Shown: positions 25,493 to 34,750, counted from the stretch's first letter. The stretch: 43,538 bases of DNA from Fidelibacterota bacterium (GCA_021734645.1 JAIPIQ010000003.1:1-43538); one strand, 5' to 3'. Numbers and translations: made by a program. The notes: a model not told the origin generated them from the sequence alone.

Positions 25493-28400
25493 TCGTACCT
25501 TCTTTACTCAATATCTAGTTCATATCGCCTCGCTGTTCTTCGTTCTCAAATTAAGCCCGAGGCGAAGCTAACGTTCGTTTCGGCCTACTTTACCGTCAGC
25601 GCCTACGATGCGCTCAAGTCCGAACTCGAATCCGCCGAAAGCCTCCGCTTTCTCTTCGGGGAACCGTCCTTCATTTCGGAAATCGATACCGACAAGCACG
25701 CCAAGAAGAACTTCTGCCTTACTGAGGGCGGGCTTGAACTCGCTCATTCACTGGCTCAGCGTCCCGCCGCCAAGGCGTGTGCGGCATGGATCAATCGGAT
25801 GGTCGAGATTCGCTCGATCCGGCAATCCGGATTTCTCCATGGCAAGGCATACCACATTCAGAACGGCAATGCCTCCAAAGCCATCCTTGGCAGCTCGAAT
25901 TTCACCGTGCCGGGCTTGGGCCTCCGCCATTCCGGCAACAATATCGAACTCAACCTCGTCATCGATTCCGACCGGGATCGCAATGATCTCCTCGACTGGT
26001 TCGAGGAAGTCTGGCGTGACGACGCGCTCACCAAAGACGTGAAAGCTGAGGTGCTGCGCTACTTGGAGCGCCTCTACGCCAATCATTCCCCGGAATTCAT
26101 CTACTACCTCACCCTCTTTCACATCTTCCGAGAGGAACTCGAAGGCGCCGGCGATCTAGACGACACGCTCAAGCGTACAACGCTCCTTGAGTCCAAGGTT
26201 TGGAACATGCTTTTCTCGTTCCAGAAGGACGGCGTTAAAGGCGCGATCAATAAAATCCTTTCCTATAATGGCTGCATCCTGGCCGACAGCGTTGGACTGG
26301 GGAAGACCTTCGAGGCGCTCGCGGTCATCAAGTTTTTTAATCTCCGAGGCGAGAGAGTCCTTGTGCTGTGCCCGAAGAAGCTGCGAGAGAACTGGACCGC
26401 CTACCGTCCACAGAATTCATTGTGCCAACTACCGGAGGACAAACTTGACTATGATGTTTTGTCCCATACGGATCTTTCCCGCACTCAAGGAGAGTCGGAT
26501 GGGCACAATCTGAGCACATTCAACTGGGGCAACTACGGTCTCATCGTCATCGACGAATCCCATAACTTCCGAAACAACGCCGGCGGCAAGGAAAAGGACG
26601 ACGGTTCCCGGCGGCGGAGCCGCTACGAGCGCTTGATGGCGGATGTCATCCAGGCGGGCATGAAAACCAAAGTGCTCCTGCTCTCCGCCACCCCGGTGAA
26701 TAACCAGATCGCCGACATCCGCAACCAGATATCCCTCATCGCAGGCGGGGATGTTGCCCGCTCCGAGAACCCCGCGCACGATGGCGCGTTCCAAGAGAAC
26801 CTCGGCGTGCCCAGCGTGAAGGAAACCGCCCGCCAGGCGCAGAGCAAATTCACCACCTGGACGAGGAGGCCGCCCGCGGAGCGCCAGACCCGCGATCTCA
26901 TCAATCAGCTCGGGAGCGACTTCTTCAAGCTGCTCGATGGCCTCTCCATCGCGCGTTCCCGGGCCCAGATCAAACGCTACTACGCTAAAGAACTCGCCAC
27001 CCTGGGAGGCTTTCCGGACAGATCCAAACCCCATGCCGAATACCCCGAGATTGACGCCGAGGGGAAATTTCTCACCTTCCAGCAACTCGATGCCAAGATC
27101 AGCAGTCTTACCCTGAGCCTCTACCACCCCAGTTCCTACCTCCGCAAGGATTTGCCGCAGCCGGTTCTCGATGAATACGCCCAACGGATTGGCAACTTCA
27201 CGCAGGAGGGTCGGGAGCGGATCCTCATTTCCATGATGAAGGTGAACTTCCTCAAGCGTCTCGAAAGCTCCATTGATTCCTTCCGCCTCACCCTCAGCCG
27301 CACCATCCAGAAGATCGACGACCTCAAGGCCAAAATCGAAAGCTTCCAGAACACCAAGAATCAAAATCCGACCTTCGACTTCGCCAATCTCAGCGACGAG
27401 GACTTCGATGATCTCGATGTCGATCCGGAAGACCTCAAGATCGGCGGCAAGCACAAGATCAGCCTGGAAGACCTCAATCTCCCCGACTGGAAACTGGCCG
27501 TCAGCCAGGATCGCGATCAGTTGCAATACCTGCTGGATCACGCCGCGCCCATTCATCCGGCGCGGGACGCCAAGCTTCTCCGCCTCCGCGCCCTGGTCGA
27601 GCACAAGCTCGATCACCCCTCGACGAATCGGGAGGGCGAGCCTATCCGCAAGATCATCGTCTTCACCGCCTTCGCGGACACAGCTCAGTATCTTTGGAAG
27701 CACCTCGCCGAGCCGGTGCATGCGGCACGCGGCACCCACGCCGCCCTGATTTCAGGCGGCGGGGCCAACCGCACCACGCTGGGTAAAACCGACTTCGAAC
27801 ACATCCTCACCAACTTCTCCCCCCGAGCCAAAGGGCGCGATCGCCGGCCGGAACTCCCGCAGGACGAGGAAATTGATCTCCTGATCGCCACGGACTGCAT
27901 CTCGGAGGGCCAGAACCTTCAGGATTGCGACTACCTGATCAACTACGACATCCACTGGAATCCCGTCCGCATCATCCAGCGCTTCGGCCGCATCGACCGG
28001 ATCGGGTCCCGCAATGCGCGCGTTTCCCGGGTCAACTTCTGGCCCACCAAAGACCTCGACGCCTACCTCAACGTCAAACAACGCGTCGAAGCCCGCATGG
28101 CCTTGGTCGACCTCACCGCCTCGGGCGAGGACAACCTCCTCAACGTCGAGCAGTTCGAAGACCTGATCGCCTCTGATCTCCACTACCGGAATCTGCAGCT
28201 CAAACGCCTGCAGCACGAGATCCTCGACCTCGAGGACCTCAACGAGGACTCCATCTCCCTCGCGGACTTCTCCCTCGCCGACTTCCGGCTCGATCTCCTC
28301 CGCTTCCTCGAAGCCAACCGCGAGGAATTGGAATCTTCTCCGCTCGGGCTGTACGCCGTGATCCCTCCCGATCCCCAGCTCCCCGCCACCCAGCCGGGCA

Positions 28401-28807
28401 TCCTCTTCTGTTTCCGTCAACGCGATGACCGCCGCCCCACCGAGGTGAACCCCCTCGCGCCACACTACCTCGTGTACGTGCTCGACGACGGCAATGTGCG
28501 CCTCACCTTCGCCCAGCCCAAGCAGTCCCTGGAACTCTTCCGGACGCTCGCCGCGGGCCAGTCGTCACCGCTCAACCCCCTCTGCGACCTCTTCGACGAC
28601 CGCACCAGGAACGGCGCCGACATGGCGCACGAGAACAATCTCCTGGAACGCGCCGTCGAATCCATCAAAGCCACCTTCGGCAAACGCGCCGCCGCCGCCT
28701 TGTTCTCCGGCCGTGATGGCAAGCTGCCGTCCGCCCAGGATACCCCGGCCTCCAGCGCCGATCTCGAACTCGTCACCTGGCTCGTCATCATGGGGGGCAA
28801 GGAATGA
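25493..28807 (+). CDS. Phospholipase-D/SNF2 helicase fusion (start lost or frameshifted)
   Basis: Large helicase of the PLD-plus-SNF2 type, about 1100 residues. The PLD-like domain runs 'AKLTFVSAYFTVSAYDALK', 'LRFLFGEPSF', then the single HKD motif 'FLHGKAYH...LGSSNF' (25832-25905). Helicase motifs are Walker A 'ILADSVGLGKT' (about 26276-26308), 'VIDESHNFRN' (about 26550), 'LLLSATPVNN', and the C-lobe 'LLIATDCISEGQNLQDCDYLI...QRFGRIDRIGS'. The frame is open from 25493, but no ATG, GTG or TTG occurs before 25799, which is too late because residues of the PLD fold precede it. Upstream coding-like sequence lies in another frame, suggesting one lost base near 25536-25541. It overlaps the next gene by ATGA. 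Confidence 0.8.
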   Translation, partial: SYLLYSISSSYRLAVLRSQIKPEAKLTFVSAYFTVSAYDALKSELESAESLRFLFGEPSFISEIDTDKHAKKNFCLTEGGLELAHSLAQRPAAKACAAWINRMVEIRSIRQSGFLHGKAYHIQNGNASKAILGSSNFTVPGLGLRHSGNNIELNLVIDSDRDRNDLLDWFEEVWRDDALTKDVKAEVLRYLERLYANHSPEFIYYLTLFHIFREELEGAGDLDDTLKRTTLLESKVWNMLFSFQKDGVKGAINKILSYNGCILADSVGLGKTFEALAVIKFFNLRGERVLVLCPKKLRENWTAYRPQNSLCQLPEDKLDYDVLSHTDLSRTQGESDGHNLSTFNWGNYGLIVIDESHNFRNNAGGKEKDDGSRRRSRYERLMADVIQAGMKTKVLLLSATPVNNQIADIRNQISLIAGGDVARSENPAHDGAFQENLGVPSVKETARQAQSKFTTWTRRPPAERQTRDLINQLGSDFFKLLDGLSIARSRAQIKRYYAKELATLGGFPDRSKPHAEYPEIDAEGKFLTFQQLDAKISSLTLSLYHPSSYLRKDLPQPVLDEYAQRIGNFTQEGRERILISMMKVNFLKRLESSIDSFRLTLSRTIQKIDDLKAKIESFQNTKNQNPTFDFANLSDEDFDDLDVDPEDLKIGGKHKISLEDLNLPDWKLAVSQDRDQLQYLLDHAAPIHPARDAKLLRLRALVEHKLDHPSTNREGEPIRKIIVFTAFADTAQYLWKHLAEPVHAARGTHAALISGGGANRTTLGKTDFEHILTNFSPRAKGRDRRPELPQDEEIDLLIATDCISEGQNLQDCDYLINYDIHWNPVRIIQRFGRIDRIGSRNARVSRVNFWPTKDLDAYLNVKQRVEARMALVDLTASGEDNLLNVEQFEDLIASDLHYRNLQLKRLQHEILDLEDLNEDSISLADFSLADFRLDLLRFLEANREELESSPLGLYAVIPPDPQLPATQPGILFCFRQRDDRRPTEVNPLAPHYLVYVLDDGNVRLTFAQPKQSLELFRTLAAGQSSPLNPLCDLFDDRTRNGADMAHENNLLERAVESIKATFGKRAAAALFSGRDGKLPSAQDTPASSADLELVTWLVIMGGKE

Positions 28808-30372
28808 GTTCACGTATTTTCATCAGCAGCGTCCAAAAGGAGTTCAAGGCAGAGCGAACCGCCCTCGCCCGGTTTATTGCGGATGATCCGCTACTCGGAA
28901 AACAATTTGAAACCTTTGTTTTCGAACGGGATGTACCGGCCACGGACCGACGCCCGGATGCGGTCTACCTCGACGAATTGGCCCGCTGCGACCTCTACCT
29001 GGGTCTGTTTGGCGACGAATATGGCTGGGAAAACAGCGATGGCCTTTCGCCGACCCATTTGGAATTCAACAAGGCTGCCGAACTGCACATTCCCCGGTTG
29101 ATTTACGTCAAAGGACAAGACGATCAAAACAAGCACCCGAAGATGCGCAACCTGATTCACGCTGCTGGGAACGAAATCATACGGCGACGCTTCGAGTCCT
29201 ACGACGATTTACGCGCCAATATCTACGCCAGCCTCGTAAGTCATCTGGAATCCACCGGCGTCCTGCACCAGTTGCCGTGGGATGCAACGCCCGCGAGAGG
29301 GGCAACTCTCGGCGATGTGGATGCAAAGGCCATAGCGAAATTCGTCCGGGGCGCCCGCAAGTGGCGCAACTTCCCACTAGCTGAGGATGCCTCGCCCGCC
29401 GAAGTGTTGGACAAGCTTCACATGCTCAATGGGGATGCCCCCACCCAGGGAGCCATTCTGCTCTTCGGGCGCGAACCCCAGCGATTCCTGCCCGCCTCCC
29501 TCATCAAATGCGCTCATTTCCATGGAACCACTATCGCCAAACCGATACCCGCTCACTTGGATGTCAGGGGTACCGCATTTGAACTGGTCAATGGTGCTGT
29601 TGATTTCGTCCTGTCAAAAATCAACGTCAGCGTGGGCACCCGTAAACAGAGCAGCCAGGCACCGGTCGCGTATGAAATACCGCTTGAAGTCGTCCGCGAA
29701 GGCATTGTAAATGCCGTAGCCCATCGCGACTACACCAGTAATGCCAGTGTGCAGGTCTCCTTGTTTGCCGACCGCCTGGAAATCTGGAATCCCGGCTATC
29801 TCCCGCCCCCTTTGACCCTTGAGCTACTCCGTCACGAGCATCGTTCCTTCCCCCGTAATTTACTCTTTGCCGAAGCACTCTATCTCGTCCGCTACATCGA
29901 GCGCTACGGAACCGGAACGGGCGACATGATCCGCCTATGCCGGGAGGCAGGCCTGCCCGAGCCCGACTTCCGGTTAACCGACGGTTTCGTCACTATTATT
30001 CAACGGCTCGCCCGCATGAAGTCGGCCCCAATCACCCCGCAAGTGGGCCAGAAACCACGCCAGTCGGGGCCAGAGTCGGACGCCTCACCGACCCAGTCAC
30101 CGACCCAGTCACCGACCCAGTCACCGACCCACTCGACCGACCCAGTCAACCGCCTTTTGCTGGCACTGGAAGTCTGTCCCAAGTCGGCGGGAGAGCTGCG
30201 GCAATCGCTTGACCTCAAGCACAGACCGACCTTTCGCGACAACTACATTTATCCCGCTCTGGCAGCCGGTCTCATCGAGCGCACCATTCCAGACAAACCC
30301 ACCAGCCGCCTCCAGAAATATCGCCTGACCGAAAAAGGCCGCGCCTTGCTTTCCAAATCCGAAACCTCATAG
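28804..30372 (+). CDS. DUF4062 (TIR-like) + HATPase_c_4 + winged-helix protein
   Basis: 522-residue multidomain protein, intact. Residues 1-120 are DUF4062: 'RIFISSVQKEFKAERTALA', 'ARCDLYLGLFGDEYGW' and 'SPTHLEFNKAAEL', an alpha/beta domain similar to TIR/SEFIR folds. Residues about 160-410 are the AlbA_2/Schlafen-linked and HATPase_c_4 region, with 'EVVREGIVNAVAHRDYT' (Bergerat-type Asn), 'LEIWNPGYLPPP' and 'ERYGTGTGDMIRLC' (ATP-lid glycines). A linker of (PTQS) repeats and a C-terminal winged helix ('RLQKYRLTEKGRAL') follow. Such proteins occur in defence loci as ATPase/regulator subunits; the N-terminal domain could be an NAD-cleaving effector. It overlaps the helicase stop (ATGA) and precedes the methyltransferase by 35 bases. 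Confidence 0.82.
   Translation: MSSRIFISSVQKEFKAERTALARFIADDPLLGKQFETFVFERDVPATDRRPDAVYLDELARCDLYLGLFGDEYGWENSDGLSPTHLEFNKAAELHIPRLIYVKGQDDQNKHPKMRNLIHAAGNEIIRRRFESYDDLRANIYASLVSHLESTGVLHQLPWDATPARGATLGDVDAKAIAKFVRGARKWRNFPLAEDASPAEVLDKLHMLNGDAPTQGAILLFGREPQRFLPASLIKCAHFHGTTIAKPIPAHLDVRGTAFELVNGAVDFVLSKINVSVGTRKQSSQAPVAYEIPLEVVREGIVNAVAHRDYTSNASVQVSLFADRLEIWNPGYLPPPLTLELLRHEHRSFPRNLLFAEALYLVRYIERYGTGTGDMIRLCREAGLPEPDFRLTDGFVTIIQRLARMKSAPITPQVGQKPRQSGPESDASPTQSPTQSPTQSPTHSTDPVNRLLLALEVCPKSAGELRQSLDLKHRPTFRDNYIYPALAAGLIERTIPDKPTSRLQKYRLTEKGRALLSKSETS
30086..30133 (+). repeat. 12-bp tandem repeat in the ATPase gene (unit CACCGACCCAGT)
   Basis: Three perfect copies at 30086-30097, 30098-30109 and 30110-30121, then a fourth with one mismatch at 30122-30133. 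A period of 12 keeps the frame and encodes repeats of Ser-Pro-Thr-Gln between the ATPase and winged-helix domains, so copy-number change would alter linker length only. Confidence 0.9.
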
Positions 30373-30407
30373 TTCAATCTTCAACCTGTAACCCTCATCC
30401 TTTAAAA

Positions 30408-33400
30408 ATGACCGACCACCGCCCCCGAATCGCAACCAGCCTGAAAGCCTTCGCCGCTGTACCCGTGCGGCAGGCCGCCCTCGACTTGCTCGGCGCCCTT
30501 GGCTACCGCAGCGACAAAACCGTCGCCCTCGAAGGCTCGAAGCCCGGGGCCTTTCTCGACTTCATCGCGGAACACAACCCCGAGGCCGACTTCGACGAGA
30601 AAAAAGGCCCTCTTCCCCGAGTGGAAATCCGCCGACCTCCTCTTCCAGCTCACCGACGAGGAAATCTCCCGCGAAGCCAGTCTCTTCCAGGACACCACCG
30701 TCAAGCCAGGCCTCCTCCGCTCCTACCTCTTCTTCGCCATCGAGCTGACCGGCGGCGACTACGCCCGCGGCAAGCTCACTGCCATTGCCCGCCAGATCAA
30801 CCGTGTCTTCCCCATGCCCGTTATGGTGCTCATCAAGCACCTCACGGACAAAACCCCCGTCCTCTCCATCGCCGTCCTCAACCGCCGCCAAAACAAAGTG
30901 CGGGCCGACAAGGACGTGCTCGGCAAGGTCACCATCATCCGTGATATCTCCCTCGCCAGCCCCCACCGCGGCCACCTCGACATCCTTGACTCCTTTGCCT
31001 TTGAGAATCTCGTCCACCCACAGAAGAAGCCCATCACCGACTTCGACACCCTCCACGCCGCCTGGGAAGAAGTCTTCAACGTCGAACTCCTCAACAAGCG
31101 CTTCTACAAGGAACTCGCCAACTGGTATTTCTGGGCGCTCCCGCAAGTCGAATTCCCAGCCGACCTTGAACCTGACGCCGAAAAGCGCCGCGCCACTGGC
31201 CTCATCCGCCTGCTCACGCGCCTGGTCTTCTGCTGGTTTCTCAAGGAAAAGAACCTCATCCCCGAGGGACTTTTCCACCCCACCGAGCTCGAAAAGATTC
31301 TCAAGGGCTTCGATCCCGAGAGCGAGACCAGCTCAACCTATTACCAGGCGATCCTGCAAAATCTCTTCTTCGCCACGCTCAATCAACGGATGGGCAAAGA
31401 CAGCAGCGGAAAGCCCTATCGGAGATTCGTGTTCGATGAGGGGTATCCGAAGAACAAAAAGAATCACGACCTGAACAACTATTTTCGATACGAGAAACTC
31501 TTCACGGTAAGTCCTGTGAGGCCCTCGCCCTTTTCGAGGATATTCCATTCCTCAACGGCGGTCTATTTGAATGCCTGGACAAACGCGACGAAGACGACCA
31601 AAAGACCTTCTATCTCGACGGCTTCTCCCGCAACCCCAAAAAACGGCCCCAGGTACCCGACCGCCTCTTTTTCGACAGCGGGGAAACCGCCGACCTTTCC
31701 GAGGTCTATGGCGACAAAAAGCGCAAGTCCGAAAAAGTCACCGGCCTTATCACCATCCTGAACCGCTACAAGTTCACCATCGTCGAGAACACCCCCATCG
31801 ATCAGGAAATTGCCCTCGACCCCGAACTGCTCGGCAAAGTCTTTGAAAACCTCCTCGCTTCCTACAACGAGGAAACCAAAACCACCGCCCGCAAGCAGAC
31901 CGGCTCCTTCTACACCCCGCGCCCCATCGTCGAATACATGGTGGACGAGTCCCTCAAGGCCCACCTCTCCCGCAGCCTGGTCGAAAAGGCCGGCATGAAG
32001 GAGGGCGACGCCAAGACGGGGCTCGACATCCTCTTCACCTACACCGAGCGGGCGCACGCCTTCAGCCCCACCGAAGTGTCCACCCTCATCACCGCCATCG
32101 ACGAGGTGAAAATCCTCGACCCCGCCTGTGGCTCCGGCGCTTTCCCCATGGGCGTGCTCCACAAGCTCGTCTATATCCTTGGCAAACTCGATCCCGACAA
32201 TGACCGGTGGAAACAGACCCAGCTTGCCAAACTCGATTCCGCTCCCATGCGCGAGGAACTCGAACGCGCTTTCGCCGACAACAACGACGACTACGGCCGC
32301 AAGCTCTACCTCATCGAAAACTGCCTCTACGGCGTGGACATCCAACCCATCGCCATCCAAATCTCCAAACTTCGCTTTTTCATCTCCCTTGTTTGCGACC
32401 AGAAGTCCAATCGCGACAAAGCCAAAAACCACGGCATCCGCCCGCTGCCCAATCTCGAAACCAAATTCGTCGCCGCCGATACCCTCATCGGCCTGCCCAT
32501 CCCCGAGCCAGACCTTTTTATAAAGGCGTTGATCGAGCCCATCGAGAAAGAAATTGAACAAGCCTATCACAGCCATTTCGCTATCCAGCGTCGCGATCAA
32601 AAGCTGGCCCTGCAAAAGAAAATCAAAACGCTCCGCCTGAAACTTGCCGACGCCATCGTCAATGGCTTGGGGGCAAGCAAGAATGCTGAAGTAACGAAGA
32701 AGGCGCATCATGTCGCCGCATGGGACCCCTTCGACCCACAATCCTCCGCCGACTTCTTCGATCCGCATTGGATGTTCGGACGGGCTTTGAAGGACGGGTT
32801 TGATGTGGTGATTGGGAACCCGCCGTATGTCCGCGCCGATGAACAGAGCGACTGGAACCAGCACCAACGCCAGCAAATTCTTGCCAGCGGCGATTATGAA
32901 ACCCTTTGGGAGAAGTGGGACCTCTTTGTTCCTTTCATTGAACGCTCATACAAACTCCTCAAGCGTGGCGGGGTCAGCGCCCTGATCGTCTCCGACGCCT
33001 TTTGCCACGCCAAATACGCCCAGAAGTGCCAGAACTGGCTGCTGAAGAACAGCCTCATCCTGCGTCTCGATTTTTGCGGCGACCTTAGAATCTTCGATGC
33101 CGCTGTCCATAACGTCATCCCTTTCATTCAACGGGCCGACGGCACCGAGTGGAAACCCCAACGCCGCGTTCACAAGGAAGTCTTTGGCAATGTCACCTTA
33201 CTGCCAACCGATATGCAGGCAAACTTAACCTACAGGGCGTTTTTCCCAGAGGAGGGCAAGGTAGCTACCTTTTCAGGCGCTACAATATCATTGGACCAGA
33301 TTTGCTATGTATCATACGGATTGCGCCCAAACAGTGATGAAAAGGGAGCCAAAGGTGAATTCTCCACAGCAGCTTTAGTTTCTGAGGAAAAGGATAAAAT

Positions 33401-34067
33401 ACACTGCAAACCCTATGTTGAAGGAAAGCATCTCGGACCTTGGCTGCCACAAACACATTTATGGATTGAATGGGGAACGGATCGGGCTCCTTCTCGTTTT
33501 TGCCGTCCGACATTTGCCGAACTGTATGAGGGCCCAGAAAAAATTCTTGCCCAACGAAGCCCTGGCCCTGATCCTGTAATCTCTTATGACATGCTGCAAC
33601 TCATTTATACACCAGCATGCGTAGGTTTTGTTCCCTGGCACCATCTCTCCGGCGTCCGCAACAACTCGCTCAAGAAAGCCGCGCGTTACGCTGATGAAAA
33701 ACCGCCGCGCCCCGACCTGCCACGCCGCGAGGACCTGGAAAAGACCAGCCGTCGGTTCTCCGTCAAATATTTGCTTGGGGTAATGAATTCCTCGACAGCC
33801 TGCGACTTCCTGCGCGCCAACCGCCGCAGCAACATCCATCTCTACCCCGACGACTGGAAGAAGCTTTCGATTCCGGACGTGCCGTCTGAAGAGCAGCAGC
33901 CCATCATTGATCTGGTCGACCGCATTCTCGCGGCCAAGACCGCCGACCCAGCCGCCGATATTGCCGCTTTCGAAGCCGAGATTGACCGCCTTGTCTCCTC
34001 CCTGTACGGCATCACGGCCACCGACATCGAGATTGCGGAGAGCAAGAAAGGGGCACAACCAACGTGA
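30408..34067 (+). pseudogene. Eco57I/TaqI-type adenine-specific DNA methyltransferase, two frameshifts
   Basis: About 1220 residues when repaired. Frame from 30408 gives 'RQAALDLLGALGYRSDKT' to 'FDEKK'; at the run of six A's (30600-30605) one A too many shifts the frame, and the protein continues 'ALFPEWKSADLLFQLTDEE' to 'NNYFRYEKLFTVS'. Near 31511-31514 one base is missing and the rest ('CEALALFEDIPFLNGGLFE') reads to 34067. Motif I 'ILDPACGSGAFPMG' (about 32113-32154) and motif IV 'VIGNPPYVRAD' (about 32806-32838) are intact; the end 'YLLGVMNSSTACDFL...IYPDDWKK'-like TaqI_C region and 'EIDRLVSSLYGIT' are typical. The N-terminus shows no obvious PD-(D/E)xK nuclease. As sequenced the product is truncated near residue 179. 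Confidence 0.82.
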
Positions 34068-34351
34068 GACAAAAAAGGCAGGAAGTTGCCGTCGCACCTG
34101 ATCTCCAAGACCGGATATTCACCGTCCGGGGGGAGAAAGTGATTCTGGATAGTGACCTGGCGGAAATCTACGGGGTGGAAACCAAGATCCTCAACATGGC
34201 GGTAGCCAGGAATCTCAAGCGGTTTCCCCCAGATCATGCATTTCGCCTTACGCAGCAAGAACGTACAAACTTGAGGTTCTAAAATGGAACCTCAAGTTCA
34301 GCGTGGGGTGGCAGGCGATACCCTCCATGGGTATTCACCGAAAAATATTAG
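34064..34351 (+). pseudogene. ORF6N-domain protein, broken by an in-frame stop and truncated
   Basis: The GTG at 34064 overlaps the methyltransferase TGA. The first 72 residues match ORF6N domains: 'DRIFTVRGEKVILDSDLAEIYGVETK' (in part: VILDSDLAEIYGVETK), 'LNMAVARNLKRFPPDHAFRLTQQE'. A TAA at 34280-34282 stands where these proteins usually have Gln (one C-to-T change from CAA), and after it the same frame continues 'NGTSSSAWGGRRYPPWVFTEK', the expected next segment, before a second stop at 34349-34351 where about half the protein should remain. ORF6N is a DNA-binding domain of phage and defence-associated antirepressor-like proteins. The gene must be non-functional. Confidence 0.75.
34268..34298. 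repeat. 12-bp stem, 7-base loop hairpin at the ORF6N lesion
   Basis: Bases 34268-34279 (AACTTGAGGTTC) pair perfectly with 34287-34298, leaving the loop TAAAATG, which contains the premature TAA. The stem encodes the conserved 'NLR.....TSS' part of the domain, so it may be intrinsic to the gene; no T-tract follows, so it is not a typical terminator. Confidence 0.85.
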
Positions 34352-34601
34352 GACACGCATATATTTGCGCCCGCCACCGATTTCGGATGGCGCCCGGATA
34401 ACGCCCCAGGGTCTGTCCCCATATCAGTGAACTGTGATCCGTAGCGCAGGCGTCTCACCTGCATCCTTTCTTCCTCTGCAGGCGGGCCGCCTGCGCGACG
34501 GAGACGCGCCAGCCGCGGCTTCTTCGCCATTACAGCCGCTGGAACGGAATTCGCGCTCCATTACAGGCGCTGGAACGCGCCAACGTGTTTCACTCGTCAG
34601 T

Positions 34602-34674
34602 GCCGGACGCCCGACACTCGACGCCCGACTCCCAGGGGGAAGGCCGAAGACAGGTAATTCGTCGGGCGTCCGGC
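34602..34674. repeat. 14-bp perfect inverted repeat (GCCGGACGCCCGAC arms)
   Basis: Arms 34602-34615 and 34661-34674 are exact reverse complements; a second, imperfect pair of the same CGACGCCCGAC motif lies at 34619-34629 and 34675-34684. The loop of 45 bases has no gene. Confidence 0.8.
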
Positions 34675-34720
34675 GTCGGGCGTCATTGCCGCGCACCGGC
34701 CCTGCGCAAGCCGAGGAATA

Positions 34721-34750
34721 TGGGAAGAGGGACAGTGGGAAGAGGGACAG
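34721..34750. repeat. 15-bp tandem duplication (TGGGAAGAGGGACAG twice)
   Basis: 34721-34735 and 34736-34750 are identical. The unit contains the GGGACAG motif also seen at the vapBC-flanking repeats. Confidence 0.85.

Noticed and set aside
26429-27739. Minus-strand frame inside the helicase
   Set aside because: Antisense shadow with repetitive Glu/Gly/Val content; the helicase motifs are on the other strand.
30086-30133. CRISPR array
   Set aside because: 12-bp units without spacers, inside a coding frame, and no cas genes.
30597-30610. Programmed ribosomal frameshifting at the A6 run of the methylase
   Set aside because: The needed shift is +1, not the -1 of A-AAA-AAG sites; A6 is short for transcriptional slippage, and the second lesion at 31512 has no slippery sequence.
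25493-34067. Assignment of the island to DISARM or BREX
   Set aside because: No DUF1998 gene, no separate DrmA-type helicase, no PglZ or BrxC/PglY; the PLD domain is fused to the helicase.
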